The notes under the pieces: model-generated
Told to the model about the DNA's origin: nothing
The model's database searches: none
Seen by the model: only the letters and a program-made list of their open reading frames with translations
Shown here: piece after piece, positions 1-9,365 of the stretch
How the letters are laid out: each line of letters starts with the position of its first letter
Position numbering within the stretch: position 1 is the stretch's first letter
Origin: Rhodoferax sp. AJA081-3
GTDB lineage: Bacteria; Pseudomonadota; Gammaproteobacteria; Burkholderiales; Burkholderiaceae_C
Direction: 5' to 3'
Length of the DNA: 64,000 nucleotides
Assembly: GCF_017798165.1 (NCBI RefSeq)
Contig: NZ_CP059068.1
Coordinates: forward strand, 1,364,001-1,428,000
Translations under genes and position numbers: made by a program

Positions 1-439
1 CGGCGCTGTCGGGGCCTTCGGGCACAAACAGGCTGACGCCGGACAGCGCCACGAGCCACGCCTTGGGGTTCAGAGACTGGGTCAACACGCCTTGCAGCAA
101 GCCCTGCGTCCAGGCGCTGAGTGTGTCCACACCTGGGCCTTCTGCGCCCGACACACGGGGCGGTGCTCCAGCAATCCGTGCGGCCAGGTACAACAAATAG
201 ACGGCGCCAGCGTACTGGGTGGTCTGCGCAATTTGCGGATACAGCGCCAGCAGCACCTGCAAACCGTTGCCCATCAACCAGACCACGGCGCAATAACTCA
301 GTGTGGCGCCCAGCACATGCGGCAACGCGCGCACAAAACCCTGGGTCGCACCCAGCGCCGACGCAATCACATTCACCGGCCCCGGAGAAATGGAACCGGC
401 CAACGCAAACACCGCCATAGAAACCCACACCGCCTGCAT
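1..439 (-). CDS. LysE/RhtB family amino-acid exporter, partial
   Basis: This is the N-terminal 146 codons of an inner-membrane exporter of the LysE/RhtB type, which moves amino acids or related small metabolites out of the cell. I translated the minus strand from the ATG at 439. It stays open to the window edge and shows the family's early SPGPVNVI motif around residue 19, hydrophobic segments, and an LNPKAW motif near residue 120. The family usually has about 200 residues, so roughly 60 are missing. A GGGAG Shine-Dalgarno lies about 7 bases before the start. The substrate cannot be predicted. The 117 bases between this start and the next gene hold nothing I can identify. Confidence 0.85.
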   Translation of the reverse strand, partial: MQAVWVSMAVFALAGSISPGPVNVIASALGATQGFVRALPHVLGATLSYCAVVWLMGNGLQVLLALYPQIAQTTQYAGAVYLLYLAARIAGAPPRVSGAEGPGVDTLSAWTQGLLQGVLTQSLNPKAWLVALSGVSLFVPEGPDSA

Positions 440-556
440 AACGCACTCCCTTTCCAGTTGATCTGGTGGGGAGTATTGCGAGAGCGCAGGTTTTTGTATT
501 GAACGAAATTGCACGGGCCACAACGAAGGCTTGCCTGGCGGTGCATGCCAACAGGC

Positions 557-1411
557 TCAACGGTCCAGTACAAGATCAGCCATCACCGGAAAGTGGTCCG
601 ATGGATACCGCCGGTCCTGCGAATCGCTCAGGGTGCCAAACTTCAGCACGGTGATCTGGGGGCTGACGAAGATGTAGTCGATGCGTTCGGTGGGTGTGGC
701 GTCCCATCGAAAACCGTTGAATGTGGCCTGAGGGCCATAGGGCGGCGTGGCGCTGTGCTCGCGTGCATCGCGCAGGGCATTGCGCATTGTCGCCATGGGT
801 TCGGTGTCGGGGGTGGAGTTGAAGTCACCCACACAGACGACCGCGTGGTCACCCGCAATGGTTTGGATTTTGTGCAGCAGCAGCTTGGCCGACTCGCGCC
901 TTGCGACTACACCCTGGTGGTCAAAATGCACCGAGAACACATAGAAGTTTTTGCCACTGTGCAGATCGCGCAGTTTCACCCAGCCGGCGATGCGGTTGCA
1001 ACACGGTGCGTCCCAGCCTTTGGAGGGAATATCCGGCGTCTCACTGAGCCAAAAGTGCCCCTGGTCCAACACGCTGAAACGCGACTTGCGGAAGAAGATG
1101 GCTGCGTGTTCACCCGCTGAGCGGCCATCATCACGGCCCACACCCACATGTGCATACCCATCCATCTGCGCAAGATCGATGATCTGCTCTGCCAGACCCT
1201 CCTGGGTGCCAAACACATCCAACCCATGGAAACGGATTGACGCGCTGACAAATGTTTTGCGGTGTGACCAGTCATTGGCACCATCACCCGGGTTGGCGTA
1301 GCGCAGGTTGTACGAGGCGACGCGCAGGCCGTCTTGCACGGGTGCCGCCTGCACCGGCGCAATCACCCCACAGCAGGCCGCAAGCCAAAGCCAAACAAGG
1401 ACCTTGGCCAC
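557..1411 (-). CDS. Secreted endonuclease/exonuclease/phosphatase-fold hydrolase
   Basis: The 284-residue product has a hydrophobic signal peptide (about residues 1-22) and the catalytic signatures of the EEP (DNase I-like) fold in order: [33 protein letters not shown] and a C-terminal SDHFPV. These supply the metal-binding Glu and Asp and the catalytic His residues of a phosphodiesterase or phosphatase. The start is GTG at 1411, 3 bases after the expected stop of malG. The gene is therefore the last of the sugar ABC transporter operon. The substrate could be a nucleic acid, a sugar phosphate or a phospholipid. Export suggests it acts in the periplasm. Homologues are often found beside carbohydrate transporters, but the role here is inference. 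Confidence 0.8.
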   Translation of the reverse strand: MAKVLVWLWLAACCGVIAPVQAAPVQDGLRVASYNLRYANPGDGANDWSHRKTFVSASIRFHGLDVFGTQEGLAEQIIDLAQMDGYAHVGVGRDDGRSAGEHAAIFFRKSRFSVLDQGHFWLSETPDIPSKGWDAPCCNRIAGWVKLRDLHSGKNFYVFSVHFDHQGVVARRESAKLLLHKIQTIAGDHAVVCVGDFNSTPDTEPMATMRNALRDAREHSATPPYGPQATFNGFRWDATPTERIDYIFVSPQITVLKFGTLSDSQDRRYPSDHFPVMADLVLDR

Positions 1412-1414
1412 GGC

Positions 1415-2306
1415 CTAACCCTTGACGCCGCCCGAGGTCAGCCCCCGACACGATCCAGCGTTGCGCGGCCAGAAACACCAGTGTGATCGGCAGACCCGAC
1501 AACACGGCCGCGGCGGCAAAGTCGCCCCACAGGTAGCGCTGTTCGTACAGGTAGTACTTGGAGCCGACCGCCAACGTCAGGTTGGGCTCTTCGCGCAGCA
1601 GCACGGATGCAATGGGGTATTCGATGATGGTGCCGATAAAGGCCAGCACAAACACCACCATCAGAATGGGAACGGCCATAGGCAGCAATACGCGGTAGAA
1701 GGTTTGCCACGAGGTGGCGCCGTCCACCTTGGCGCACTCTTCTATCTCGGTGGGTATGGTCTCGAAGTAACCCTTGATGGTCCAGATATGCATGGCCACG
1801 CCGCCGATATAGGCCACGATCAGGCCACCATGGGTCTCGATGCCCAACCAGGGAATGAAACCACCAATGGCTTCAAAAATGGCGTAGATGGCCACCAGGG
1901 CCACGGCCACCGGGAACATCTGCAGCAACAGCATGCTGTTCAAAATGGTGGTCTTGAAACGAAAGCGCAGGCGGGCAAAGCCATAGGCCGCGGTGGTGGA
2001 CACAGCAACGATCAACAACGACGAGATGGTGGCAATCTTGATCGAGTTCCACAACCACAACATCACCGGGAACGGCGGCTGCACCACCACGCCGTCGGCC
2101 TGTGTATGCGCAAAACCCAGCGCCAGCTTCCAGTGCTCCAGGCTGATCTCAGTGGGGATCAAAGAGCCGGTCGAAAAATTGCCTGGCCGCAGCGAGATAG
2201 ACACCACCGCCAGCAGCGGAAACAGCGTGACGGCGATCAACACCCACAAACCCACATGGGCTGCGACCACACGCCAGCGTTGGCTTTTACCGGTAACAAC
2301 GGCCAT
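1415..2306 (-). CDS. malG: MalG-type sugar ABC transporter permease, apparent 3' frameshift
   Basis: This is an inner-membrane permease of a maltose-type importer, with about six membrane segments. The cytoplasmic EAA loop that docks on the ATPase reads [15 protein letters not shown] and lies about two thirds along the protein. As sequenced, the frame does not stop where the family does. It shifts in a run of five C at 1442-1446 and runs into the next gene to 1284 (340 aa). Removing one base of that run restores the MalG-like tail [10 protein letters not shown] and a TAG at 1415-1417, giving 296 aa, the length of E. coli MalG. I give the repaired coordinates. The gene follows malF with a 2-base gap. 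A sequencing error is as likely as a real mutation. Confidence 0.85.
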
Positions 2307-2308
2307 GG

Positions 2309-3862
2309 CTAGTGCCCTCCTTTGCGTGGTGTGTCTTTGGATTGCGACAGCTTCAGGTTCACCAGCGACAGGATGGCGATCAAGAAGAAGATGACGGTCG
2401 ATATAGCCGCCGCCAGGCCGAAGTTGGCCCCGGCATCGGTAAACGCAATGCGGTAGGTGTAGGACACCAGAATGTCCGTGGTGCCGGCTGGCAGCTTGGT
2501 GTTCAGATAATCGGGCCGACCATCGGTCAACAAACTGATCAGCACAAAATTGTTGAAGTTGAAGGCAAACGACGAGATCAACAAGGGCATCAGCGGCTTG
2601 ACGATCAGTGGTGCGGTGATGCGCCAGAAGTTGGTCAGAGGCCCGGCACCCGCAATGGCCGAGGCCTCGTACAAATCAGCCGGCACAGACTTGATCAACC
2701 CCGTGCACAACACCATGATGAAGGGATAACCCAGCCAGACATTGACGATCAAAATCATGATCTTGGCCAGCAATGGGTCGGCAAACCAGGCAGGCTTGAT
2801 GCCGAACACGGCGTTCAAAATGGCATTGATTTCGCCAAAGTTCTGGTTGAACAAACCCTTGAACACCAGGATGGAAATAAAGCCCGGCACGGCGTACGGC
2901 AGGAACAGCAGCGTGCGGTACAGCGTGCGGTACTTCAGCGCCTCCCAGTTCAGCAGCACAGCCAGCGTCATGCCTATGGCCGTGGCAAACAGCACGGTCA
3001 ACCCGGCAAAGGCGACCGTCCACACAAAGATGGAGCCAAAGGGGCCGCGCATGTCGGCATCACCAAACAGGCGGGCGTAGTTGGCCAGCCCCACACCGAC
3101 CTTGAAGCCGGGTTGCAGGCGGTCACCTTGGGCGTCTTCAAAAAAACCGGTGTCGCGGTTGGGCAGGTACAACACACCATCGGCCAGACGCTTCAGTGCG
3201 CCATCCGCCTGGGCTTGCCACAGCGGCTCGAACACGGCGAACTCGCGCAGGCCGGCGTACAACAGCGTGTGCTGGTTGGGCAGTTGCAAACGCAGAGCCA
3301 TCAGTGCATTGCGATGTTCGATGGTCTGGCGCAGCGTGTAGGCTTGGCCCAATGCCACGTCGCCCGTCAACGGCTGCATCACGATCGGCGTGGTGCTGGC
3401 CTTTTGCAAGGACAGGGGTGGCGAAATAAAACGCTCGCCCCCCACACCTTCACCCTGCGGCGTCAGCACCAGGCGTGCGGTGTTACTGGCGTCGGCATAC
3501 ACACTAAAGGCATAGGCACGTGACTCATTAACGTCGGCCTGCTCCAGCAGGTAGTACCGTGCACGGTCTTCACTGAGCAGGTTGCTGGCCGAATAGTTGG
3601 TAAAGCCAATTTGTATGGTGTAGACCAATGGGAAGGCCACAAACACCAGCATGGCCATGACGCCGGGAAACAGGTAGCGCCAGGCCAGTGTCTTGGCCGA
3701 CACATACACGTACAGGCTCAGCGCGCCCAGGCTCAGCACCAGTGCAGCCCACACCGCCTGGCCGCTGGTGTAGATGGCAAACGCCAGCCACAACAGGCCC
3801 AGTGCCACCATTGCGGCGATAGTGTTGGAGACCAAAGAGGAAGGAGTGTTGGGTGTTGTCAT
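2309..3862 (-). CDS. malF: MalF-type sugar ABC transporter permease
   Basis: This 517-residue inner-membrane permease pairs with the MalG-type subunit. It has several N-terminal membrane helices, then a large periplasmic insert (about residues 90-270) matching the P2 loop of MalF that holds the binding protein. A second membrane bundle follows, with the EAA loop [20 protein letters not shown] near residue 400. The length matches E. coli MalF (514 aa). It starts at ATG 3862, 1 base after the stop of the binding-protein gene, so the two are translationally coupled. The P2 loop points to maltose or maltodextrin-type sugars rather than a generic sugar permease. No sugar-degrading enzyme lies nearby to confirm the substrate. 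Confidence 0.9.
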   Translation of the reverse strand: MTTPNTPSSLVSNTIAAMVALGLLWLAFAIYTSGQAVWAALVLSLGALSLYVYVSAKTLAWRYLFPGVMAMLVFVAFPLVYTIQIGFTNYSASNLLSEDRARYYLLEQADVNESRAYAFSVYADASNTARLVLTPQGEGVGGERFISPPLSLQKASTTPIVMQPLTGDVALGQAYTLRQTIEHRNALMALRLQLPNQHTLLYAGLREFAVFEPLWQAQADGALKRLADGVLYLPNRDTGFFEDAQGDRLQPGFKVGVGLANYARLFGDADMRGPFGSIFVWTVAFAGLTVLFATAIGMTLAVLLNWEALKYRTLYRTLLFLPYAVPGFISILVFKGLFNQNFGEINAILNAVFGIKPAWFADPLLAKIMILIVNVWLGYPFIMVLCTGLIKSVPADLYEASAIAGAGPLTNFWRITAPLIVKPLMPLLISSFAFNFNNFVLISLLTDGRPDYLNTKLPAGTTDILVSYTYRIAFTDAGANFGLAAAISTVIFFLIAILSLVNLKLSQSKDTPRKGGH

Positions 3863-3863
3863 G

Positions 3864-5057
3864 TCACTTCACCAACATACGTGCGGCCGCGCCGTCCAGC
3901 GCGTCCTTAGGTGTTTGGCGGCCCTGGCTGATGGCCTCCAGTGCGGCGTCCATGGCCGGGAAAAATCGACCCAATTCGGGGATGTTGGGCAAGGGCTCAC
4001 CCATGCGGGCGTTCTCCATCGTGGCGCGGATATTGGCGTCACCCGACAGTTCGGCAAAATAAACCTTGTTGGCCGGGGTGCCCAGCGGCACGTCAGCAGA
4101 GATGGTCTTCAGGCCTTCCACGCGCAGCATGTGGTTCTCAATAAATTCACGCGCAATGTCTTTAACCTTGCTGGGCGCGGCAATCATGCAACCCAACACA
4201 CCCACGAAGGATTTGGACGGCTTGCCGGGGATGACGGAGGGCACCGGCGCCACGCTGAAATTGACCTTGGCCTTGCGTGCGTTGTCCCAGGCCCAGGGGC
4301 CGGTGATCATCATCGCGATCTCGCCACGTGCAAAACCGGACTCCATCTCGGCATACCGTGCGCCGCGCGGCATGTAACCCTCTTCGATCAGGCGCGACAA
4401 CATATTGGCACCGGCCACGGCACCGGGCGAATTGACGCCCACCACCGACGGGTCCAGTTCACCCTTGCTGTTGCGGCCAAACACCTGGCCACCCGCACCG
4501 GCCAGCATGGGCCAGGTGAAGAAGGACTTGTTGTAGTCCCACAGGATGGCTTTTTTGCCTTGTTTGACCAGCTCTTTGTCCAGCGCCATCACCTCGTCAA
4601 ACGTGGTGGGCACGGTCTTTACTAGGTCGCGGTTCACAACCAGGCCCACAGCCTCGATGGCCAGCGGGTAGCCCCAGACCTTGCCCTTGTAGGTAAAGGC
4701 CTTCCATGCGGATTCGTCAATCTCGTCGCGCACGCGTTTGGACGGGTGTATGGGCACCAACAGGCCCGAGCGCGCCCACTCACCGGTGCGGTCGTGTGGC
4801 CAGCAAAAAATATCGGGGCCCTTGCCGGCAGCGGCAGCGGCCTGGAACTTGTCGGTGGCACCTTCGGGGTGTTGCACCACCACGTTCACACCAGACTCTT
4901 TGGCAAAGGCATCACCCACTTTTTGCAGGCCGTTGTAACCCTTGTCGCCATTGATCCAGACCAGCAGCTTGGGGGCATCGGCTGCATACACGGGCACTGC
5001 AAAACTTGCGGCCAAAGCGGCCGCCAGCCCTATCAAAACCTTGCGCTGAACCATCAT
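3864..5057 (-). CDS. malE: MalE-type periplasmic maltose/oligosaccharide-binding protein
   Basis: This 397-residue extracytoplasmic binding protein opens with a typical signal peptide (about 25 residues, ending VYA-AD). It then follows the MalE pattern: a strand LLVWINGDKGYNGL, a GPDIFCWPHDR segment, and the hinge AIEAVGLVVNRDL. It delivers sugar to the MalF/MalG channel. Its ATG at 5057 overlaps the malK stop as ATGA (5054-5057), which indicates coupling. A second ATG directly follows in frame. A maltose-like ligand is inferred from the resemblance to MalE and from the MalF P2 loop. Trehalose or sucrose remain possible. Confidence 0.9.
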   Translation of the reverse strand: MMVQRKVLIGLAAALAASFAVPVYAADAPKLLVWINGDKGYNGLQKVGDAFAKESGVNVVVQHPEGATDKFQAAAAAGKGPDIFCWPHDRTGEWARSGLLVPIHPSKRVRDEIDESAWKAFTYKGKVWGYPLAIEAVGLVVNRDLVKTVPTTFDEVMALDKELVKQGKKAILWDYNKSFFTWPMLAGAGGQVFGRNSKGELDPSVVGVNSPGAVAGANMLSRLIEEGYMPRGARYAEMESGFARGEIAMMITGPWAWDNARKAKVNFSVAPVPSVIPGKPSKSFVGVLGCMIAAPSKVKDIAREFIENHMLRVEGLKTISADVPLGTPANKVYFAELSGDANIRATMENARMGEPLPNIPELGRFFPAMDAALEAISQGRQTPKDALDGAAARMLVK

Positions 5058-6166
5058 GCCGCCTCGTGTGCAGAGGCCACCGTGCGTTTGAAGGCCTGGC
5101 CCGCGGCATCAAACAGGTAACAGCTGTCGGGCTCTACCCCCAGCTCCAGCGTATCGCCCGCTTTCACACGCACTACACCGGTCAGCTCACAGGTCAGGTC
5201 TTCCTGCACGCCGGGGAAAGCGCAATAGGCATGGGTGACGCTGCCCAGAGATTCGACAAAGGTCACCTTCGCCGTCAAGCGGTTCGCATAGGGCACGCGG
5301 GTGATGTGTTCGGGGCGGATGCCCAGCGTCACCTTGTCGCCAGGCTTGGCTGTAGGGGCGCTCACCGCACACTGGATCAACGCGCCATCGTTCAGCCGCA
5401 CGGTCACATCGGTCGCATTGCGGGACACAAACTCGGCAGCAATAAAGTTCATACCCGGCGAGCCGATAAAGCCCGCCACAAACAGGTTGTCGGGGTGTTC
5501 ATATAAATCCAGCGGTGAACCCACCTGCTCCAGCTTTCCAGCCGACAACACCACGATGCGGTCGGCCAGTGTCATGGCCTCCACCTGGTCGTGGGTCACG
5601 TAAATCATCGTGGTCTTCAGGTCGGTGTGTAACTTGGCAAACTCGTACCGCATGCGCACGCGCAGGGCCGTGTCCAAGTTGGACAGCGGTTCGTCAAACA
5701 AAAACACCTCGGGCTTGCGCACAATGGCGCGGCCAATGGCTACACGCTGGCGCTGGCCACCGGACAGGTCTTTGGGTTTGCGGTCCAGCAGGTGTTCTAT
5801 GCCCAGAATCTTGGCGGCGTTTTGCACCAGGCGGTCCACTTCGGCCTTGGGCATTTTTTTGAGCTGCAGGCCAAAGGCCATGTTGTCGTACAGGTTCATG
5901 TGCGGGTACAACGCATACGACTGGAACACCATGGAGATTCCGCGCTCGGCCGGAGGTACGTCGTTGACTAGGGCGTCACCAATGTGCAGCGTGCCGCTGC
6001 TGATGTCTTCCAGGCCGGCAATCATGCGCAACAACGTGGACTTGCCGCAGCCGCTGGGGCCGACAAACACCACAAATTCACCGTCACGGATGTGGAGGTC
6101 TATGCCCTGCAATATGTTGATGTCGCCAAACGATTTGCCCACACCCGATAACTTGACATCCGCCAC
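5054..6166 (-). CDS. malK: MalK/UgpC-type ABC transporter ATPase
   Basis: This is the cytoplasmic ATPase that powers the MalEFG importer. In its 370 residues I see Walker A GPSGCGKST (36-44), the Q-loop region VFQSYALYP, the ABC signature LSGGQRQRVAIGRA, Walker B VFLFDEPLSNLD and the H-loop YVTHDQ. The C-terminal half is the beta-barrel regulatory (TOBE) domain typical of MalK and UgpC. It is the first gene of the operon malK-malE-malF-malG-EEP, transcribed leftward from the 6.17-6.36 kb gap. That gap contains an inverted repeat that may be the operator. A purine-rich ribosome binding site lies just upstream. Confidence 0.93.
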   Translation of the reverse strand: MADVKLSGVGKSFGDINILQGIDLHIRDGEFVVFVGPSGCGKSTLLRMIAGLEDISSGTLHIGDALVNDVPPAERGISMVFQSYALYPHMNLYDNMAFGLQLKKMPKAEVDRLVQNAAKILGIEHLLDRKPKDLSGGQRQRVAIGRAIVRKPEVFLFDEPLSNLDTALRVRMRYEFAKLHTDLKTTMIYVTHDQVEAMTLADRIVVLSAGKLEQVGSPLDLYEHPDNLFVAGFIGSPGMNFIAAEFVSRNATDVTVRLNDGALIQCAVSAPTAKPGDKVTLGIRPEHITRVPYANRLTAKVTFVESLGSVTHAYCAFPGVQEDLTCELTGVVRVKAGDTLELGVEPDSCYLFDAAGQAFKRTVASAHEAA

Positions 6167-6230
6167 CTTGTACCTCCATCAAAAAACCCGGTCCAAGCGA
6201 CACAAGGCATCTCTGAGTATACTCATCACA

Positions 6231-6334
6231 AAGTAGTAATACAACATGGTAAAAATACCAATCCGAGTAACAAGTCGGCCGATTTTCTCTGACAATTCAA
6301 GGGTTTTCCCTAGTCAAATGTACTATTACTACTT
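6231..6334. promoter_or_regulatory. Spaced 10-bp inverted repeat between malK and the MATE gene
   Basis: AAGTAGTAAT at 6231-6240 and its exact reverse complement ATTACTACTT at 6325-6334 flank an AT-richer centre in the divergent intergenic region. Two half-sites this far apart would suit a regulator that loops DNA, or two separate operators. Which regulator binds is unknown. Confidence 0.4.
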
Positions 6335-6361
6335 ACGAAAACTACACCACCGAAGCTATTG

Positions 6362-7744
6362 ATGCCCAAAGAAAACACCCACCGCATTGGCCACAAACCA
6401 CATCTGCTGGCCATTGCCTGGCCATTGCTGGCGGAGTTGGTATTGGGCTTTGGTGTGGGCTTTGTGGGCATGTGGCTGGTGTCGAAAGAGTCTGACACGG
6501 CATCGGCCGCTTTTGGCCTAGCCAACCATGTACAAGGCGCATTCTTCTTACTGTTTCGCATCATCAGCATGGGTGTGGGTGTGGTGATCACGCAAAACCT
6601 CGGCGCCGGCAACCGCCGCGATGCCAACCGTACCGCCCTGGCAAGCCTGGGTGCCAGCACGTGGTTGGGTCTGGGCAGTGCCCTGGTACTGTTTGCGGCC
6701 ACCGGCCCGCTACTGACCGCCATGCAAGCCACGCCCGACGTGCGCGCGTTGGCCACCCCCTACTTGCATGTGCTGGCCTTCGCCCTGTTTCTGGACGCTT
6801 TTAATGCCAGCATGGCGTCGGTGATGCGTTCGCACCTGCATACGCGTGAGACCATGTTCAACATCTTGTCCATGCACGCCCTGCACCTGGCCCTGTGTTT
6901 TCCGCTGATGCGGGGCATGGGCGCAATGCCCGCCATGGGCATGGTGGGTTTTGCACTGGCGCTGACCATCAGCCGCGGCTTCGGGCTGGGCGTACACCTC
7001 TGGTTGTGGCGCGCGGTGCTGGGTTTGTACCCCACCTGGCGCGATGCGGTGGCGGTGCGCTGGGACACCCTGCGCAGTTCGATTGCCATTGGTTTGCCCG
7101 GCGCGGCCGAGAACATTGCCTACCGCGTGGCCATGCTGGTGTCGGTCACTGTGGTGTCCACCATCGGCACGGCGGAGCTGGCCACACAGGGTTATGCCAT
7201 GCAGATCATGAATGTCATCGTCTTGTCCACCGTGGCACTGGGCTTTGCGGGTGAGATTCTGGTGGGGCATTTGATAGGTGCTGGTGAACTGCGCGCCGCC
7301 TGGAAACTGGTGCGCAAATGCCTGTTCTGGGGGCTGGGGGTGTCACTGGCCATCGCCATCCTGACGGCCGCTACCGCGCCGTGGACCATGCGCCTGTTCA
7401 CCCACGACCCGGCCATCATTGCGCAGGCCACTACCCTGCTGTGGATCACTGTGCTGCTGGAGCCGGGCCGCACCTGCAACATTGTCATCATCACCGCGCT
7501 GCGCGCCGCGGGGGATGCGCGTTTTCCGGTGGTGGCTGGCGCGGCATCCATGGTGCTGGTGATGGGTTTTGGCTCGTGGCTGCTGGGCATTCACTTTGGC
7601 CTGGGGCTCACGGGTGTGTGGATTGCCTATGCGCTGGACGAGTGGGTGCGCGGCGGCATCATGGCAGCACGCTGGTTCCGACTGGGGTGGGTCAAGCAGG
7701 CGGTGGCTTCGCGCAGGCTGGTGAACCGGACATCCGCCGTCTGA
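6362..7744 (+). CDS. MATE family multidrug/metabolite exporter
   Basis: This 460-residue polytopic inner-membrane protein has about twelve hydrophobic segments arranged as two similar halves. It fits the MATE family (NorM/DinF-like), which exports cationic drugs or metabolites in exchange for Na+ or H+. Recognisable stretches include the N-terminal IAWPLLAELVLGFGVGFVGM and GLPGAAENIAYRVAMLVSV at the start of the second half. I chose ATG 6362 over the TTG at 6359. It is transcribed away from the malK operon. The downstream ankyrin gene begins 40 bases after the stop. The substrate is unknown. Confidence 0.88.
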   Translation: MPKENTHRIGHKPHLLAIAWPLLAELVLGFGVGFVGMWLVSKESDTASAAFGLANHVQGAFFLLFRIISMGVGVVITQNLGAGNRRDANRTALASLGASTWLGLGSALVLFAATGPLLTAMQATPDVRALATPYLHVLAFALFLDAFNASMASVMRSHLHTRETMFNILSMHALHLALCFPLMRGMGAMPAMGMVGFALALTISRGFGLGVHLWLWRAVLGLYPTWRDAVAVRWDTLRSSIAIGLPGAAENIAYRVAMLVSVTVVSTIGTAELATQGYAMQIMNVIVLSTVALGFAGEILVGHLIGAGELRAAWKLVRKCLFWGLGVSLAIAILTAATAPWTMRLFTHDPAIIAQATTLLWITVLLEPGRTCNIVIITALRAAGDARFPVVAGAASMVLVMGFGSWLLGIHFGLGLTGVWIAYALDEWVRGGIMAARWFRLGWVKQAVASRRLVNRTSAV

Positions 7745-7784
7745 AGGCATACACTGGCGCCTCCCTACTACGGAGCAAACACAG

Positions 7785-8138
7785 ATGTCCTCAGGTGACT
7801 GGAAAGAGATGTTCGACGCCGCCGTCGACGGCAATATACCCCTTTTGCGCTACCACTTGGTGGCGGGCGTAGATGCCAACTACCAACACCCGGAATACAT
7901 GTGCACACCCCTGGTCGCCTGCATCCTGGCCAACCAGCACGAAGCTGCGGCACTGCTGCTGGAGCATGGTGCCAACCCGCACCTGCGGTCAGAGATCGAG
8001 GCGATGACACCGTTGCAGGCGGCCCGCCATGTCGGCAACCCGGAGTTGATCGCGCTGATAGACCCAACCCAAGCGTCCGCACCACCGCCCCCAGCACCCA
8101 CACGCAAACGGTTCTTCGAGCGGTGGATCGGTTCATGA
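7785..8138 (+). CDS. Small ankyrin-repeat protein
   Basis: This 117-residue protein is built of ankyrin-type helix pairs: a divergent first repeat (about 5-35), a second with TPLVACILANQHEAAALLLEHGANP (about 40-65) and a third with TPLQAARHVGNPELIALI (about 73-91). A proline-rich linker and a basic tail ending FERWIGS follow. Ankyrin repeats mediate protein-protein contacts, and no catalytic motif is visible. There is no signal peptide, so it is probably cytoplasmic. Its stop overlaps the start of the lipocalin gene (ATGA at 8135-8138), which suggests coupled translation. The partner is unknown. Confidence 0.7.
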   Translation: MSSGDWKEMFDAAVDGNIPLLRYHLVAGVDANYQHPEYMCTPLVACILANQHEAAALLLEHGANPHLRSEIEAMTPLQAARHVGNPELIALIDPTQASAPPPPAPTRKRFFERWIGS

Positions 8139-8719
8139 TGTACAGGATGAAAAGTACACACCTTGCGCTGGCAACATGCCTGGCCTGCACCGTGGCCAGC
8201 GCCCAACCCGCGGGCACAGCGGCTGCGGCGCAACCGCCTGCAGCACTGGTCACCATCCCGTCACTGGACGTACCCCGCTACATGGGCACCTGGTTTGAAA
8301 TCGCCAAGTACCCCAATCGCTTTCAGAAAAAATGTGTGGCCGATACACGGGCCCAATACCAGCTGTTGCCCGCAGGCACCGTGCAGGTGACCAACCGCTG
8401 CCGCACAGCCAGCGGTGAGATGGACGAAGCAGTGGGTGAAGCGCGGCAAATGGGCCCCGCCACGTCGCCCAAGTTGCAGGTGCGGTTTGCGCCGGCCTGG
8501 TTGTCGCTGCTGCCGTTTGTCTGGGGAAACTATTGGGTGATCGATCTGGACGAGGCGTACCAGCTGGTGGCCGTGGGTGAGCCCAAACGGGAGTTCTTAT
8601 GGATACTGTCCAGAACACCCACGGTCAGCCCGGCCGCCTACGATGCACTGGTGGCACGGCTACAGCGCCAAGGGTTTGAGCCCGCACGCCTGGAGCGCAC
8701 ACCCCAAACGCCGCAATGA
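8135..8719 (+). CDS. blc: Blc-type bacterial lipocalin
   Basis: The product of about 194 residues has a signal peptide and the lipocalin motif PRYMGTWFEIAKYPNRFQK near mature residue 30. Later family features include YWVIDLDEAYQLVAVGEP and ILSRTP. Bacterial lipocalins of the Blc family bind lysophospholipids or fatty acids at the envelope. E. coli Blc is an outer-membrane lipoprotein, but I see no clean lipobox here (LATC and CLAC are both poor), so it may be periplasmic. Candidate starts are ATG 8135, 8138 and 8147. I give 8135 because it overlaps the ankyrin stop. Confidence 0.85.
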   Translation: MMYRMKSTHLALATCLACTVASAQPAGTAAAAQPPAALVTIPSLDVPRYMGTWFEIAKYPNRFQKKCVADTRAQYQLLPAGTVQVTNRCRTASGEMDEAVGEARQMGPATSPKLQVRFAPAWLSLLPFVWGNYWVIDLDEAYQLVAVGEPKREFLWILSRTPTVSPAAYDALVARLQRQGFEPARLERTPQTPQ

Positions 8720-8741
8720 AACCACCGCTGTGACCCAGTAC

Positions 8742-8764
8742 CCCGTTACCTGCAAGGCAACGGG
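8742..8764. terminator. Possible hairpin between the lipocalin and a convergent gene
   Basis: CCCGTT (8742-8747) pairs with AACGGG (8759-8764), and CCT/AGG inside extends the stem. It sits between two convergent genes but lacks a U-tract, so it is only a candidate bidirectional terminator. Confidence 0.35.
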
Positions 8765-8772
8765 ACGCACAC

Positions 8773-9267
8773 TCAGTTGACGGCTGTTGAGCTACCCACC
8801 GATTTGGCCGGCGCATTGCGGGCAGCGCCGTTGTTGTTCACCGACCAGGGAATAACGGTGGCCTGATCCAACGGCTTGGCTTTGGTGAACAGGGCCTGCC
8901 AGAAGAAACCGCTCTGGAAGGCAATCACTTCAAACAGGATGTAACTTTGTGAGCTGCTGCTGAGCCACAGGTTGTAGGTGGGGTAGAAGACTATGGGCGA
9001 CACCAGCAAGGGCAGGATGATGCGCTCCACCTGCACCGACTCCAGGCCCTTGCCCAGATTGAACAGGTCCCAGTAGTAGTTGGAGAACATGCCCAGTGTC
9101 ATCCAGCAGGCCAGGTGCCACACAAACACAATGCCGTGGTTGCGGGCCAAGAGGCCAATCCAAGGGGCGGAGCCTTCGTCAGCATTGACGATGAGGACCA
9201 TGAACGTACCCGTGGTGAGAAACACCACGAAGTAGATGAACATCAGGAATTTGAGCGCTCTGGACAT
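8773..9267 (-). CDS. Uncharacterised four-helix membrane protein
   Basis: I do not recognise this 164-residue protein. It has four hydrophobic segments, at about residues 6-27, 44-68, 85-105 and 110-130. A hydrophilic tail rich in Asn, Ala and Ser follows, predicted to end free. Polar positions in the helices (HGIVFVWHLACW, FSNYYWDLF) are notable. It begins at ATG 9267 and stands alone on the minus strand, convergent with the lipocalin and upstream of scoB. The topology loosely recalls EXPERA-like or small membrane sensor proteins, but nothing is conclusive. Confidence 0.65.
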   Translation of the reverse strand: MSRALKFLMFIYFVVFLTTGTFMVLIVNADEGSAPWIGLLARNHGIVFVWHLACWMTLGMFSNYYWDLFNLGKGLESVQVERIILPLLVSPIVFYPTYNLWLSSSSQSYILFEVIAFQSGFFWQALFTKAKPLDQATVIPWSVNNNGAARNAPAKSVGSSTAVN

Positions 9268-9365
9268 GAATCCCCCGGTGTAATAGTTCGCGCTATCTTA
9301 CTCGGGGAATCGGCGCTTTTTGCGTTTGGACAAGGGGCAACACTAGTGGTCTACCCCAGCCTGCA

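Noticed and set aside
1284..1414. C-terminal 43-residue extension of MalG as read
   Set aside because: It is the out-of-frame translation of the next gene and vanishes if one C is removed from the run at 1442-1446.
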